The translations under genes were made by a program, and so were the position numbers. A stretch of 13,073 bases of DNA from DASWTL01 sp036405495 (lineage in GTDB: Bacteria; Bacteroidota; Bacteroidia; Sphingobacteriales; Sphingobacteriaceae), in NCBI GenBank assembly GCA_036405495.1, contig DASWXL010000154.1, positions 1-13,073 of the forward strand, given 5' to 3'. How positions within the stretch are numbered: position 1 is the stretch's first letter; every line of letters starts with the position of its first letter. The notes under the pieces are model-generated. The model ran no database searches. It saw only the letters and a program-made list of their open reading frames with translations, and was not told where the DNA came from. Below are positions 1-7,155 of the stretch, in pieces.

Positions 1-949
1 CCCTGAAAATCTCGGACCAAATGTGAATACACCATACGATGAACAGTCGCCGTTCATACATCCCGATGATCAAACGCTTTACTTTTCTTCTAACGGATGG
101 CCCAGTCTGGGAAGCAAAGACATATTCATCAGCCGCAAGGGCACTGATAACGAATGGCAGAGACCGCTGAATGCGGGATATCCTATCAACACATTTGGGG
201 AAGAAAGCAGCCTGGCTATCAGTAGTAACGGCCGCACTGCTTTTTTTGCATCCGACAAAGAAGGGGGGTTCGGCGGCCTCGATATCTATTCATTTGAGTT
301 ACCACAGCATCTTCGCCCACGGCCGGTAACCTATGTAAAAGGACATATCTTCGACAAAAAAACCAGGGAACCACTGGATGCCCGGGTAAACATCATCGAT
401 CTGGGCACCGGCAAGCCGGCATTCGATGACGTGGCCGACTTCCAAAGTGGAGAATTTGTGGCAACCATGCCACTGGGCAAAAACTTTGCTCTAAATGTCT
501 CCCGTCCTGGGTATCTTTTTCACTCCGAGAATTTTTCCCTGGAGAACAGATCAAAAGACAATGTGCCCTTGCTCCTCTCAGTTCCATTGGAAAAAATCGA
601 GGTCGGCGGCCTGGTCAGATTGAAGAACATCTTTTTTGAAACCGGCAAATTTGATCTGATGCCTGAATCGAAGATCGAACTGCAGCAATTGGTTCACTTC
701 TTAAGTGAAAATCCCAACGTTGCTATCGAGATCGGCGGACACACGGATAACATCGGTGATGAAGGATCCAATCAGTTACTTTCCGAAAATAGAGCTAAAA
801 CCGTTTACGACTTCCTTGTATCGAATAAAATAGATCCCGGACGGCTAACGTATAAAGGCTACGGAGAAACGCGTCCCGTTGATGATAACAATACGGAAGC
901 GAACCGGCAAAACAATCGCCGCACAGAATTCAGGGTTACAAGGGTCTGA
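1..949 (+). CDS. OmpA-family protein with PD40 repeats and a carboxypeptidase-regulatory-like domain (5' truncated)
   Basis: The reading frame is open to the left edge (in-frame codons from base 2 give PENLGPNVN before NTPYDEQSPF), so the gene starts outside the window and the GTG at 23 is internal. Visible domains in order are: PD40/WD40-like repeats with the signature HPDDQTLYFSSNG (about bases 55-290); a carboxypeptidase-regulatory-like beta-sandwich starting VKGHIFDKKTREPLDA (about 330-590); and a C-terminal OmpA domain (about 600-946) with FFETGKFDL, GGHTDN, the LSENRA helix and NRRTEF. OmpA domains of this kind bind peptidoglycan non-covalently, so the protein probably sits in the periplasm or on the inner face of the outer membrane. 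The domain order resembles the type IX secretion protein PorE, but Bacteroidota carry several paralogues with this order, so that identity is not claimed. The stop TGA is one base from the stop of the opposite gene. Confidence 0.93.
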   Translation, partial: PENLGPNVNTPYDEQSPFIHPDDQTLYFSSNGWPSLGSKDIFISRKGTDNEWQRPLNAGYPINTFGEESSLAISSNGRTAFFASDKEGGFGGLDIYSFELPQHLRPRPVTYVKGHIFDKKTREPLDARVNIIDLGTGKPAFDDVADFQSGEFVATMPLGKNFALNVSRPGYLFHSENFSLENRSKDNVPLLLSVPLEKIEVGGLVRLKNIFFETGKFDLMPESKIELQQLVHFLSENPNVAIEIGGHTDNIGDEGSNQLLSENRAKTVYDFLVSNKIDPGRLTYKGYGETRPVDDNNTEANRQNNRRTEFRVTRV

Positions 950-950
950 C

Positions 951-970
951 TCAGATCGTGACCAATCTGA
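951..970. repeat. Short inverted repeat at the junction of two convergent genes
   Basis: TCAGAT (951-956) and ATCTGA (965-970) are perfect 6-bp inverted arms around an 8-base loop. It sits directly after the stop of the OmpA-family gene and covers the last codons of the opposite gene. No T tract follows on either strand, so it is not a convincing intrinsic terminator. It could be a weak bidirectional 3' hairpin or chance. Confidence 0.3.
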
Positions 971-1319
971 TCTGGTAAATGACATCTTCGATCACTTTGT
1001 GCAGCTTTTCTTTAGCGTCGTGGAACTTTTCACGCTGAAATTCTTCCGTGATTCCTGAAGTCGCCTGCGACTCGATGGCAAAGTTCACGTCAGAAGCTAT
1101 TTCCGCCCGGACACCGGTTTTATAATCGATCTCTTCCCTTCCTTTGCTTTGAAGATAGACCGACAAAAACAGCTCAAACTTTTCATATGCTAACCGCAGG
1201 TCAAACGCCTGGTCGGCGGACCAGTCATGCAGGTCCTTCAACTCTCTTTCCAGTTGGCGGCATAACGTAATAAAGGTCCTGTCATCAAAGTAGAACATCT
1301 GAACAGGTTTGGCTTCCAT
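951..1319 (-). CDS. Conserved-looking hypothetical protein, about 122 aa
   Basis: I do not recognise the family. From the ATG at 1319 the product begins MEAKPVQMFYFDDRTFITLC. It is charged and looks mostly helical (QLERELKDLHDWSADQAFDLRLAYEKFELFLSVYLQ, given here in pieces: QLERELKDLHDW, then AYEKFELFLSVYLQ), and it ends with a helical stretch KEKLHKVIEDVIYQIRLVTI. No signal peptide or membrane segment is obvious, so it is probably cytosolic. The frame stays open to a TTG at 1373, but that extension (FGGGVACFLNWCIKILK) is less credible than the ATG start. The gene is convergent with the OmpA-family gene, one base away, and is divergent from nirK. Coding status rests on length, the lack of a competing frame and plausible protein composition. 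Confidence 0.65.
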   Translation of the reverse strand: MEAKPVQMFYFDDRTFITLCRQLERELKDLHDWSADQAFDLRLAYEKFELFLSVYLQSKGREEIDYKTGVRAEIASDVNFAIESQATSGITEEFQREKFHDAKEKLHKVIEDVIYQIRLVTI

Positions 1320-1398
1320 CTTAAGTATTTTAATACACCAGTTCAAAAAGCACGCCACACCGCCGCCGAACAAGACAGTAAAACACTAACAATCAACG

Positions 1399-1410
1399 TG
1401 ATCAGGATCA
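1399..1410. promoter_or_regulatory. Putative Crp/Fnr-family operator upstream of nirK
   Basis: The sequence TGATCAGGATCA is a dyad of the form TGAT-N4-ATCA, the core of the Fnr/Dnr-type consensus TTGAT-N4-ATCAA. The outermost bases do not match (G before, T after). Its centre is 131 bp upstream of the nirK ATG and about 60-65 bp upstream of the transcription start predicted from the TATCTTTG element at 1456, which is the usual spacing for class I activators of this family. Denitrification genes are commonly controlled by Crp/Fnr-type regulators in proteobacteria; extending that to this organism is inference. Confidence 0.4.
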
Positions 1411-1455
1411 TTTTTTTGTATAACAGCACTCCCGGTGCAGGCATTTACAGTTAAA

Positions 1456-1463
1456 TATCTTTG
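1456..1463 (+). promoter_or_regulatory. Putative Bacteroidota -7 promoter element for nirK
   Basis: TATCTTTG is an exact match to the Bacteroidota -7 consensus TAnnTTTG. No good TTG/TTTG -33 element is found about 19-21 bases upstream, as would be expected of an activator-dependent promoter. The predicted 5' leader is about 65-70 nt. The rest of 1320-1535 holds no recognisable gene. Confidence 0.45.
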
Positions 1464-1535
1464 TATTTCGAATAAAACATTGATCTTTAGGATAGGTTAT
1501 TCAAAAAAGTTATTGTTTTCTTTAACACGTTCAGT

Positions 1536-2963
1536 ATGAAACTATTTCTCAATTGCTTACTCACACTGCTTTTCGCATTATTGTTCGGCTGTACTCCGCG
1601 CCAAAAGGAAGGTGACTATGAAAAAGTTGTCGGATACAGAGAAGCTATCTTAACTAACGCCCCGGAAGTACCGAAATCTCCAGGCGCCAAATATCCTCAA
1701 AAAGTAATAGTAAAACTGGAAGTTGTAGAGAAAGTAATGCGATTAGCCGATGGCGTCGATTACAATTTCTGGACATTCGGCAGCGTAGTTCCCGGAAAAT
1801 TCATTCGCATACGCGAAGGCGATGAGGTAGAGTTCCATCTCAGCAACCATCCTGACAGTAAGCTCCCTCACAACATCGACCTGCATGCCGTTACTGGCCC
1901 GGGGGGAGGTGCAGAAGCTTCCATGACTGCTCCCGGACATACCACACAGTTCTCCTTTAAAGCGATCAACTCGGGCTTATACATCTATCATTGCGCAACA
2001 GCTCCCGTCGGTATGCATATTGCAAATGGTATGTACGGACTCATTTTTGTTGAGCCAAAAGAAGGCCTGCCGCCAGTTGATAAGGAGTTTTACATCATGC
2101 AGAGCGAGTTTTACACCAAAGAGAAGTTTGGAAGGCCGGGTCTCAGCTCTTTTGATATGCAAAAGGCACTGGACGAGAAACCGGAATACGTAGTTTTCAA
2201 CGGTTCTGTCGGCGCCGCAATGGGCGACAAGGCCATGAAGGTAAATGTCGGCGAGACCGTCCGCCTGTATGTCGGCAACATCGGACCCAATCTGATCTCT
2301 TCCTTTCACGTTATCGGTGAGATCTTCGACAAAGTATACATTGAAGGCGGAGATCTCATTAACAAAAATGTTCAAAGCACAGCTATTCCTGCCGGAGGAT
2401 CAGCGATTATTGAATTCAAGTGTGAAGTACCCGGTTCACTCACCCTGGTCGACCACTCGGTTTTCAGAGCGTTCAATAAAGGAGCACTGGCGCAAATTCA
2501 TGTAGAAGGAAAAGAAAATACCAGGGTATTCAGCGGCAAACAACGCGATGCCGTTTACCTGCCTGAAGGATCTGCCGTACAATCGATCACCGATAAACGC
2601 CCCGAGCCGCCGATGGCTGAAAAATCGATGTTCGAGCGTATGGAAAAAGGAAAGATCCTCTATGAAAATAACTGCGCCGCTTGTCACCAGCAAAATGGCG
2701 AAGGCTTAGCCGGAGCATTTCCGCCGCTGGCGGAATCCGATTACCTGATGAAGCGGGAAGATAAAGGGGCCGGCATTGTAATCAACGGATTAAGCGGCAA
2801 GATCACCGTTAACGGTAAAGAATATGATGGCGTTATGCCTCAAATGCAGCTTACCGATGATGAGATCGCCAGTATCTTAACTTATGTTCGAAACAGTTGG
2901 GGAAACAAGGGAGGCTTAGTAAACGCGGCTGAAGTAAAAGCTGTTCGCGCGGGTTCAAAATAA
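1536..2963 (+). CDS. nirK: Copper-containing nitrite reductase with C-terminal cytochrome c domain, lipoprotein
   Basis: This enzyme reduces nitrite to nitric oxide in denitrification. The 475-aa protein starts with a type II signal peptide (lipobox LFGC, lipidated C19), so it should be membrane-anchored outside the cytoplasm. Two cupredoxin domains follow (about 55-175 and 185-325) with every copper ligand in place. Type 1 copper ligands are H112, C153, H161 and M166. Type 2 ligands are H117, H152 and H307. The catalytic pair is D115 and H258, seen in PHNIDLH, YHC, MHIANGM, FHVIG and VDHSVF. A proline-rich linker (about 352-362) leads to a class I cytochrome c domain with CAACH (C380, C383, H384) and probable axial M434 in GVMPQM. 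The haem domain probably feeds electrons to the type 1 copper. NirK-cytochrome c fusions are a known architecture (for example Ralstonia pickettii). It is the first gene of an operon, with nirV starting 14 bases downstream. Confidence 0.97.
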   Translation: MKLFLNCLLTLLFALLFGCTPRQKEGDYEKVVGYREAILTNAPEVPKSPGAKYPQKVIVKLEVVEKVMRLADGVDYNFWTFGSVVPGKFIRIREGDEVEFHLSNHPDSKLPHNIDLHAVTGPGGGAEASMTAPGHTTQFSFKAINSGLYIYHCATAPVGMHIANGMYGLIFVEPKEGLPPVDKEFYIMQSEFYTKEKFGRPGLSSFDMQKALDEKPEYVVFNGSVGAAMGDKAMKVNVGETVRLYVGNIGPNLISSFHVIGEIFDKVYIEGGDLINKNVQSTAIPAGGSAIIEFKCEVPGSLTLVDHSVFRAFNKGALAQIHVEGKENTRVFSGKQRDAVYLPEGSAVQSITDKRPEPPMAEKSMFERMEKGKILYENNCAACHQQNGEGLAGAFPPLAESDYLMKREDKGAGIVINGLSGKITVNGKEYDGVMPQMQLTDDEIASILTYVRNSWGNKGGLVNAAEVKAVRAGSK

Positions 2964-2964
2964 C

Positions 2965-2969
2965 AGGAG
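2965..2969 (+). promoter_or_regulatory. Ribosome binding site AGGAG deciding the nirV start
   Basis: AGGAG ends 8 bases before the ATG at 2978. The earlier in-frame GTG at 2969 overlaps this motif and is therefore unlikely to be the start. A clear Shine-Dalgarno sequence is uncommon in Bacteroidota, and most genes in this window lack one. Confidence 0.6.
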
Positions 2970-2977
2970 TGATATAT

Positions 2978-3766
2978 ATGACGAGTTTAAAGAATAGTTT
3001 ATTGATCATCGCCTTAGCGTTGATTACAGGGCCGGTAGCTTGTGCGAATGATCCGAAAAGTTCACCTACTGCAGATATGGTAAAAATTGCAGGAGGATCC
3101 TATGAGGCCTTTTTTGAAACTACGGGCGACAAAACAGTGCGCGTTAAGCCGTTTTATCTCGACACCAAAGCGGTCACTAACGCCGAATACCTCGAATTTG
3201 TTAAAGCCAACCCTAAATGGTCCAGATCAAAAGTTACCAGATTATACACTGACGCCGGTTATCTGAAACACTGGAAAGGCGATTTCGAGATCGGTAATCC
3301 GCAGATCAGAAACAGTCCGGTGACCAACGTGTCGTGGTTTGCAGCGAATGCGTACAGCAAATGGAAGGGCAAGCGATTGCCTACCATGGCAGAATGGGAA
3401 TACGCAGGCAGAGCCTCGTTTGCCAACGACAGCCGCCCGGTTGAAGAAGTAATTCTCGACTGGTATAGTAAACCTTCGCAAAAAACTCTGCCACCGGTTG
3501 GTTCATCTCTCAAAAATGTACTGAATGTCTACGATATGCACGGATTGATCTGGGAATGGGTTTCCGACTTCAATGGCATTGTAATGGGGGGCGACTCAAG
3601 GAGTAACAGCGCTATTCAACGTGACCTATTTTGCGCATCCGGCTCATTTTCTGCAGCCGACAAAGAAGATTACGCCGCCTTTATGCGTTTTGCCTTCCGG
3701 GGAAGTCTGGAAGCCAGGTACAGTGTTAACAATCTCGGGTTCAGATGCGCTATGGACGCTAATTAA
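2978..3766 (+). CDS. nirV: NirV-type SUMF1/formylglycine-generating-enzyme-fold protein without the usual catalytic cysteine pair
   Basis: The product is 262 aa from the ATG at 2978. It has an export signal (LLIIALALITGPVAC; C22 could be lipidated, although the lipobox is weak) and then one SUMF1-fold domain (about 33-262). Family landmarks are VTNAEYLEFV (66-75), NVSWFAANAYSKWKGKRLPT (117-136), AEWEYAGR, YDMHGLIWEWVSDF (185-198) and the terminal NLGFRCA. True formylglycine-generating enzymes use a close cysteine pair shortly before NLGFRC. Here that stretch (RFAFRGSLEARYSVNNLGFR) has no cysteine; the only nearby ones are C219 (DLFCASGS) and C257. Activation of sulfatases is therefore unlikely. 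SUMF1-fold genes called nirV are known neighbours of nirK in other bacteria, with no settled function. It lies 14 bases after nirK and 12 bases before the SCO gene, so all three are probably co-transcribed. Confidence 0.9.
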   Translation: MTSLKNSLLIIALALITGPVACANDPKSSPTADMVKIAGGSYEAFFETTGDKTVRVKPFYLDTKAVTNAEYLEFVKANPKWSRSKVTRLYTDAGYLKHWKGDFEIGNPQIRNSPVTNVSWFAANAYSKWKGKRLPTMAEWEYAGRASFANDSRPVEEVILDWYSKPSQKTLPPVGSSLKNVLNVYDMHGLIWEWVSDFNGIVMGGDSRSNSAIQRDLFCASGSFSAADKEDYAAFMRFAFRGSLEARYSVNNLGFRCAMDAN

Positions 3767-3778
3767 ACAATCAGAGCA

Positions 3779-4399
3779 ATGAAAAGATACTTCAATATTT
3801 ATAAATTAACCATCCTGTTTGCATTCATCACGGCTTTCACTTTCGCATGCAACGCCGATAAGAAAGCTGCCTCGGAGGAAACGGTGAACGCTGTAACAGT
3901 TAATAATAAGGAAACGGCAGGCGAATCGCTTTACCAGTTAGAAGGCGAATGGCACAGCCAGAACGGCGACACACTTCAGCTCGCCGAGCTGAACGGTAAA
4001 ATACCGGTTGTTTCGATGATCTTCACCCGCTGCGGGTTTGCATGTCCGCGGATCGTGGCGGATATCAAGAACATCGAGAAGCAAATTCCGGCGGAGAAGA
4101 AAGACAGCGTTGTGTTCGTTCTGGTCTCCTTTGATTCTGAACGGGATAACCCTGACAAGCTCAAAGAATTTGCTACGGAAATGAAACTTGACGATAAATG
4201 GATTTTACTGCATGGCGGCGAGCAGGAGGTTCGCGAGCTGTCAATGCTCCTGAACGTAAAATATAAAAAACAGCCTGACGGCAGCTTCGCTCACTCCAAC
4301 GGTATTACCCTGCTTGACGCAAACGGAGCTATCGCGGCGCATGTGGAAGGATTAGGCACCGACCCGGAACCCATCGTTTCCAAAATGAAGGAGTTGTAA
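3779..4399 (+). CDS. SCO1/SenC/PrrC-family copper-binding thioredoxin-fold lipoprotein
   Basis: The 206-aa protein begins with a type II signal peptide (FTFAC, lipidated C24) and a short linker, followed by a thioredoxin-fold SCO domain (about 52-206). The copper-binding motif CxxxCP is present (C85, C89, in TRCGFACP), as is the distal histidine H172 in FAHSNGITLLD; together these form the standard SCO copper site. SCO proteins deliver copper to, or reduce thiols at, copper centres such as the CuA of cytochrome oxidase. Lying third in the nirK operon, this one is a reasonable candidate for maturing NirK copper sites or for sensing redox state (inference). It starts 12 bases after nirV and is followed by an intrinsic terminator. 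Confidence 0.94.
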   Translation: MKRYFNIYKLTILFAFITAFTFACNADKKAASEETVNAVTVNNKETAGESLYQLEGEWHSQNGDTLQLAELNGKIPVVSMIFTRCGFACPRIVADIKNIEKQIPAEKKDSVVFVLVSFDSERDNPDKLKEFATEMKLDDKWILLHGGEQEVRELSMLLNVKYKKQPDGSFAHSNGITLLDANGAIAAHVEGLGTDPEPIVSKMKEL

Positions 4400-4482
4400 C
4401 AGTCGGGCAAATTTTCATTTTCCCTTCATGTTTCGTCTCTACTTTCGGAGCAGATTAACAATTGAATCTTTTCGATCCTATG

Positions 4483-4516
4483 AAAACACCCCGGGCCGTG
4501 AAAGTCCGGGTTTTTT
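4483..4516 (+). terminator. Rho-independent terminator after the nirK operon
   Basis: CCCGG (4490-4494) pairs with CCGGG (4506-4510) around an 11-base loop that can close with one G-T pair. A run of six T (4511-4516) follows, and an A-rich stretch (4483-4486) could extend the stem. It lies about 85 bases after the SCO stop and before asnS. It is the only convincing intrinsic terminator I found in the window. Confidence 0.75.
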
Positions 4517-4576
4517 ATTTTCATTCTTTTTTACAAAATCAAATCTCCTGAAAGTGGATAACTTGACCGAAACATC

Positions 4577-4584
4577 TATTTTTG
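4577..4584 (+). promoter_or_regulatory. Putative -7 element of asnS
   Basis: TATTTTTG matches TAnnTTTG exactly and ends 7 bases before the asnS ATG, so the mRNA would have almost no leader. No -33 element is evident at the expected distance. Confidence 0.45.
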
Positions 4585-4591
4585 CCGGAGT

Positions 4592-6037
4592 ATGAAACGT
4601 ATTAAAATCAAAGATCTTCTAAACTCTACGGAATTCGGGCACGAAGTAATTGTTAAAGGTTGGGTAAGAACATTTCGTAATAATCAGTTTATTGCCATCA
4701 ATGACGGCTCTACCATCAATAATATACAGGCTGTCGTTGATTTTAATTCAACCGATGAAAACTTGTTGAGGCGTGTTACTACCGGAGCTGCCGTTTCGGT
4801 TACCGGACAACTCGTTGAATCACTTGGAAAAGGCCAGAGGGTTGAGATCAGGGTAAAAGACCTGCAGATTCTGGGCGACAGTGATGCCGAAAAATATCCA
4901 TTGCAGCCTAAAAAGCACAGCCTGGAGTTTTTGCGGGAGATCGCGCATCTCCGGTTCCGGACAAATACATTCAATGCTATTTTCAAAGTACGTCATGCAT
5001 TGGCTTTCGCCATTCATCAGTTTTTTAATGAACGCGGATTTGTTTACATGCATACTCCCATCATTACCGCTTCAGATGCGGAAGGTGCCGGTGAGATGTT
5101 CCGGGTAACCACTCTCGATCTGAATAACATCCCGCGCAACGATGATGGAAGCATTAATTATAAAGAGGACTTTTTCGGGCGCTCTACTAACCTTACCGTT
5201 TCCGGACAATTGGAAGGTGAGCTTGCCGCGCTGGCATTTGGTGAAATATATACCTTCGGCCCTACTTTCCGTGCCGAAAACTCTAATACGACCCGCCATC
5301 TTGCCGAGTTCTGGATGGTTGAGCCGGAAATGGCTTTTTACGACCTGAAAGACAACATGCAGCTGGCGGAAGACCTGTTGAAATATGTTATCCGCTATGC
5401 GGTGGACCACTGTTCTGATGAGTTGGAATTTCTCAGAGGAAGGCTCCTGGAAGAGGAAAAACAGAAGCCGCAGAATGACCGGTCGGAACTTGACCTGATC
5501 TCAAAACTAAAATTCTGCCTGGATAATGATTTTGAGCGGATCACCTATACCGAGGCCATCGGGATCCTGAAAAGCTCAAAGCCAAACCAGAAAAAACAGT
5601 TTAAATACCTTATCGAGGGCTGGGGTACAGACCTGCAATCGGAACATGAACGGTACCTGGTCGAAAAGCACTTCAAAAAGCCGGTCATCATCACGGATTA
5701 TCCGGCGGATATCAAGTCCTTTTACATGCGCCAGAACGAACCGGATATGGAAGGAAGAAGGACGGTAGCGGCGATGGACATCCTGTTCCCGGGAATCGGC
5801 GAGATCGTGGGCGGCTCACAACGCGAGGAGCGTCTCGAAAAATTGGAGCAGCGCATGGAAGAAATGCAAATTCCATCGAAAGAGATGGACTGGTTCCTCG
5901 ACACACGCCGTTTCGGCTCTGCGCCGCATTCGGGCTTTGGCGTTGGATTTGAGCGTTTGGTATTGTTTGTTACCGGGATGACCAATATCCGCGATGTGAT
6001 CGCGTTCCCAAGGACGCCGAACAACGCGGAGTTCTAG
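4592..6037 (+). CDS. asnS: Asparaginyl-tRNA synthetase
   Basis: This class II aminoacyl-tRNA synthetase charges tRNA-Asn with asparagine in the cytoplasm. The 481-aa length is normal for bacterial AsnS. An N-terminal OB-fold anticodon-binding domain (about 1-115, with VKGWVRTFRNNQFIAINDGS) precedes the class II catalytic core. Motif 1 lies around FFNERGFVYMHTPIIT (144-159), motif 2 is FRAENSNTTRHLAEFWMVEPE (226-246), and motif 3 is GFGVGFERLVLF (448-459) with R455. The protein ends in PRTPNNAEF, as is typical of bacterial AsnS. It is preceded by the nirK-operon terminator and its own -7-like element, so it is transcribed independently. The reductase gene begins 68 bases downstream. Confidence 0.98.
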   Translation: MKRIKIKDLLNSTEFGHEVIVKGWVRTFRNNQFIAINDGSTINNIQAVVDFNSTDENLLRRVTTGAAVSVTGQLVESLGKGQRVEIRVKDLQILGDSDAEKYPLQPKKHSLEFLREIAHLRFRTNTFNAIFKVRHALAFAIHQFFNERGFVYMHTPIITASDAEGAGEMFRVTTLDLNNIPRNDDGSINYKEDFFGRSTNLTVSGQLEGELAALAFGEIYTFGPTFRAENSNTTRHLAEFWMVEPEMAFYDLKDNMQLAEDLLKYVIRYAVDHCSDELEFLRGRLLEEEKQKPQNDRSELDLISKLKFCLDNDFERITYTEAIGILKSSKPNQKKQFKYLIEGWGTDLQSEHERYLVEKHFKKPVIITDYPADIKSFYMRQNEPDMEGRRTVAAMDILFPGIGEIVGGSQREERLEKLEQRMEEMQIPSKEMDWFLDTRRFGSAPHSGFGVGFERLVLFVTGMTNIRDVIAFPRTPNNAEF

Positions 6038-6088
6038 CGAAGCTTCCATCGTCCGTCGGCACCTGGCTCTGAACAAATTATCTCAGAA

Positions 6089-6096
6089 TACCGTTG
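6089..6096 (+). promoter_or_regulatory. Possible -7-like element TACCGTTG before the reductase gene
   Basis: TACCGTTG differs from TAnnTTTG at one position and ends 9 bases before the ATG at 6106. The same octamer occurs 11 bases before the start of the minus-strand gene at 8015. The match is weak, and read-through from asnS is also possible. Confidence 0.25.
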
Positions 6097-6105
6097 CTCA
6101 AATAC

Positions 6106-7155
6106 ATGGAAAGCCAGTCACTGCTCCACTTCCGGATCACCGGCATAAAGGATGAAACGCCTGTTGCGAAAACTTACCGGCTGCAGGAGATTGACGGGAA
6201 TGAAGTACGTTTTTTACCCGGACAGTTTCTCACCGTCATTATTGAAACGGAGAAACAGGAATTACGCCGCTCCTACTCCATTTTGTCGCTGCCGGGGGAA
6301 CCACTGCAGATCACTGTCAAAAAAGTTACCAACGGCCTGATCTCCCGTTTTATTCTGCAGCGATGGCAAGTGGGGATGATCATTACCTCACTGCCCCCTG
6401 CCGGACGCTTTACCCTTCGGGCCCAACACGGATATAAAAGGGACATCTTTTGTTTTGCGGCCGGAAGCGGTATCGTTCCTATTCTGCCCCAGATCCGCTA
6501 TCTGCTTGACGCGGAACCGCAGAGTGTTATCCACCTGATTTACAGCAACCACAACGAAACCGACTCGCTGTTTCTCCATGAGATCGACGGGCTTACGGCC
6601 GTTTTTGAAATGCTCAAAGTTCACCTCATTTTTTCGGAACCACTTGTCCGTAAACATCAGAGGGGGCGATTGAGTAACGTGACCGTTGAGCCTCTGATCG
6701 GCCAATTGCTTACATACCGGAAGAAGGACGCAGTGTTTCTGCTGTGCGGCCCCTTCACTTATATGCGGATGCTCTCTTTTACACTCGGCCTGATGCATTT
6801 CCCGAAGGATAATATCCGAAAAGAGAACTTTATTCCGGAAATTATGCGGTCAGGCCATGTTTCAAAACCCGTGTTTCCCGACCGCTGGCTCACTGTTGAG
6901 CATGATGGCAAACAACAAAAGGTCATGGTTAAAAGTGGCGAAACGATCCTGAAAGCCGTGCTTGATAGCGGAATAAATCCGCCATACAGCTGCGATGGAG
7001 GCGTCTGCGGTACCTGCGCGGCAAAATGTAAAAAGGGGCAGGTTTATATGACCATCAACGAAGTGCTGACAGACGCTGAATTAGCCGGGGGATGGGTCCT
7101 GACATGTACCGGCTACCCCTCTTCTGAAGACACTGTTATTGAGTTCTATCGTTAA
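6106..7155 (+). CDS. PaaE/HcnR-like ferredoxin reductase: FAD, NAD(P) and C-terminal [2Fe-2S] domains
   Basis: From the ATG at 6106 the product is 349 aa. An in-frame TTG at 6094 would add four residues and is less likely. Domain order is an FAD-binding barrel (flavin motif RRSYSI at 54-59), an NAD(P)-binding Rossmann-like domain (AAGSGIVPI at 118-126; CGP at 214-216) and a C-terminal plant-type [2Fe-2S] ferredoxin domain with cysteines C296, C301, C304 and C334 (motif YSCDGGVCGTC). The layout is that of phenylacetyl-CoA epoxidase reductase PaaE and related single-component reductases, which pass electrons from NAD(P)H through FAD to the cluster and then to an oxygenase or another partner. 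No paaABCD or other oxygenase gene is adjacent, so the partner is unknown. The stop codon overlaps the stop of the convergent gene by two bases shared in TTAA. Confidence 0.93.
   Translation: MESQSLLHFRITGIKDETPVAKTYRLQEIDGNEVRFLPGQFLTVIIETEKQELRRSYSILSLPGEPLQITVKKVTNGLISRFILQRWQVGMIITSLPPAGRFTLRAQHGYKRDIFCFAAGSGIVPILPQIRYLLDAEPQSVIHLIYSNHNETDSLFLHEIDGLTAVFEMLKVHLIFSEPLVRKHQRGRLSNVTVEPLIGQLLTYRKKDAVFLLCGPFTYMRMLSFTLGLMHFPKDNIRKENFIPEIMRSGHVSKPVFPDRWLTVEHDGKQQKVMVKSGETILKAVLDSGINPPYSCDGGVCGTCAAKCKKGQVYMTINEVLTDAELAGGWVLTCTGYPSSEDTVIEFYR

Noticed and set aside
1480..1505. TTGATC ... TTCAA as an Fnr box near the nirK leader
   Set aside because: The half-sites are separated by far more than four bases and the site would lie downstream of the predicted transcription start.
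1977..2375. 132-aa minus-strand frame inside nirK
   Set aside because: The region encodes invariant copper-site residues on the plus strand; the antisense frame shows no recognisable motif.
2969..2977. GTG start for nirV three codons upstream
   Set aside because: The GTG overlaps the AGGAG motif, and the ATG at 2978 has ideal spacing from it.
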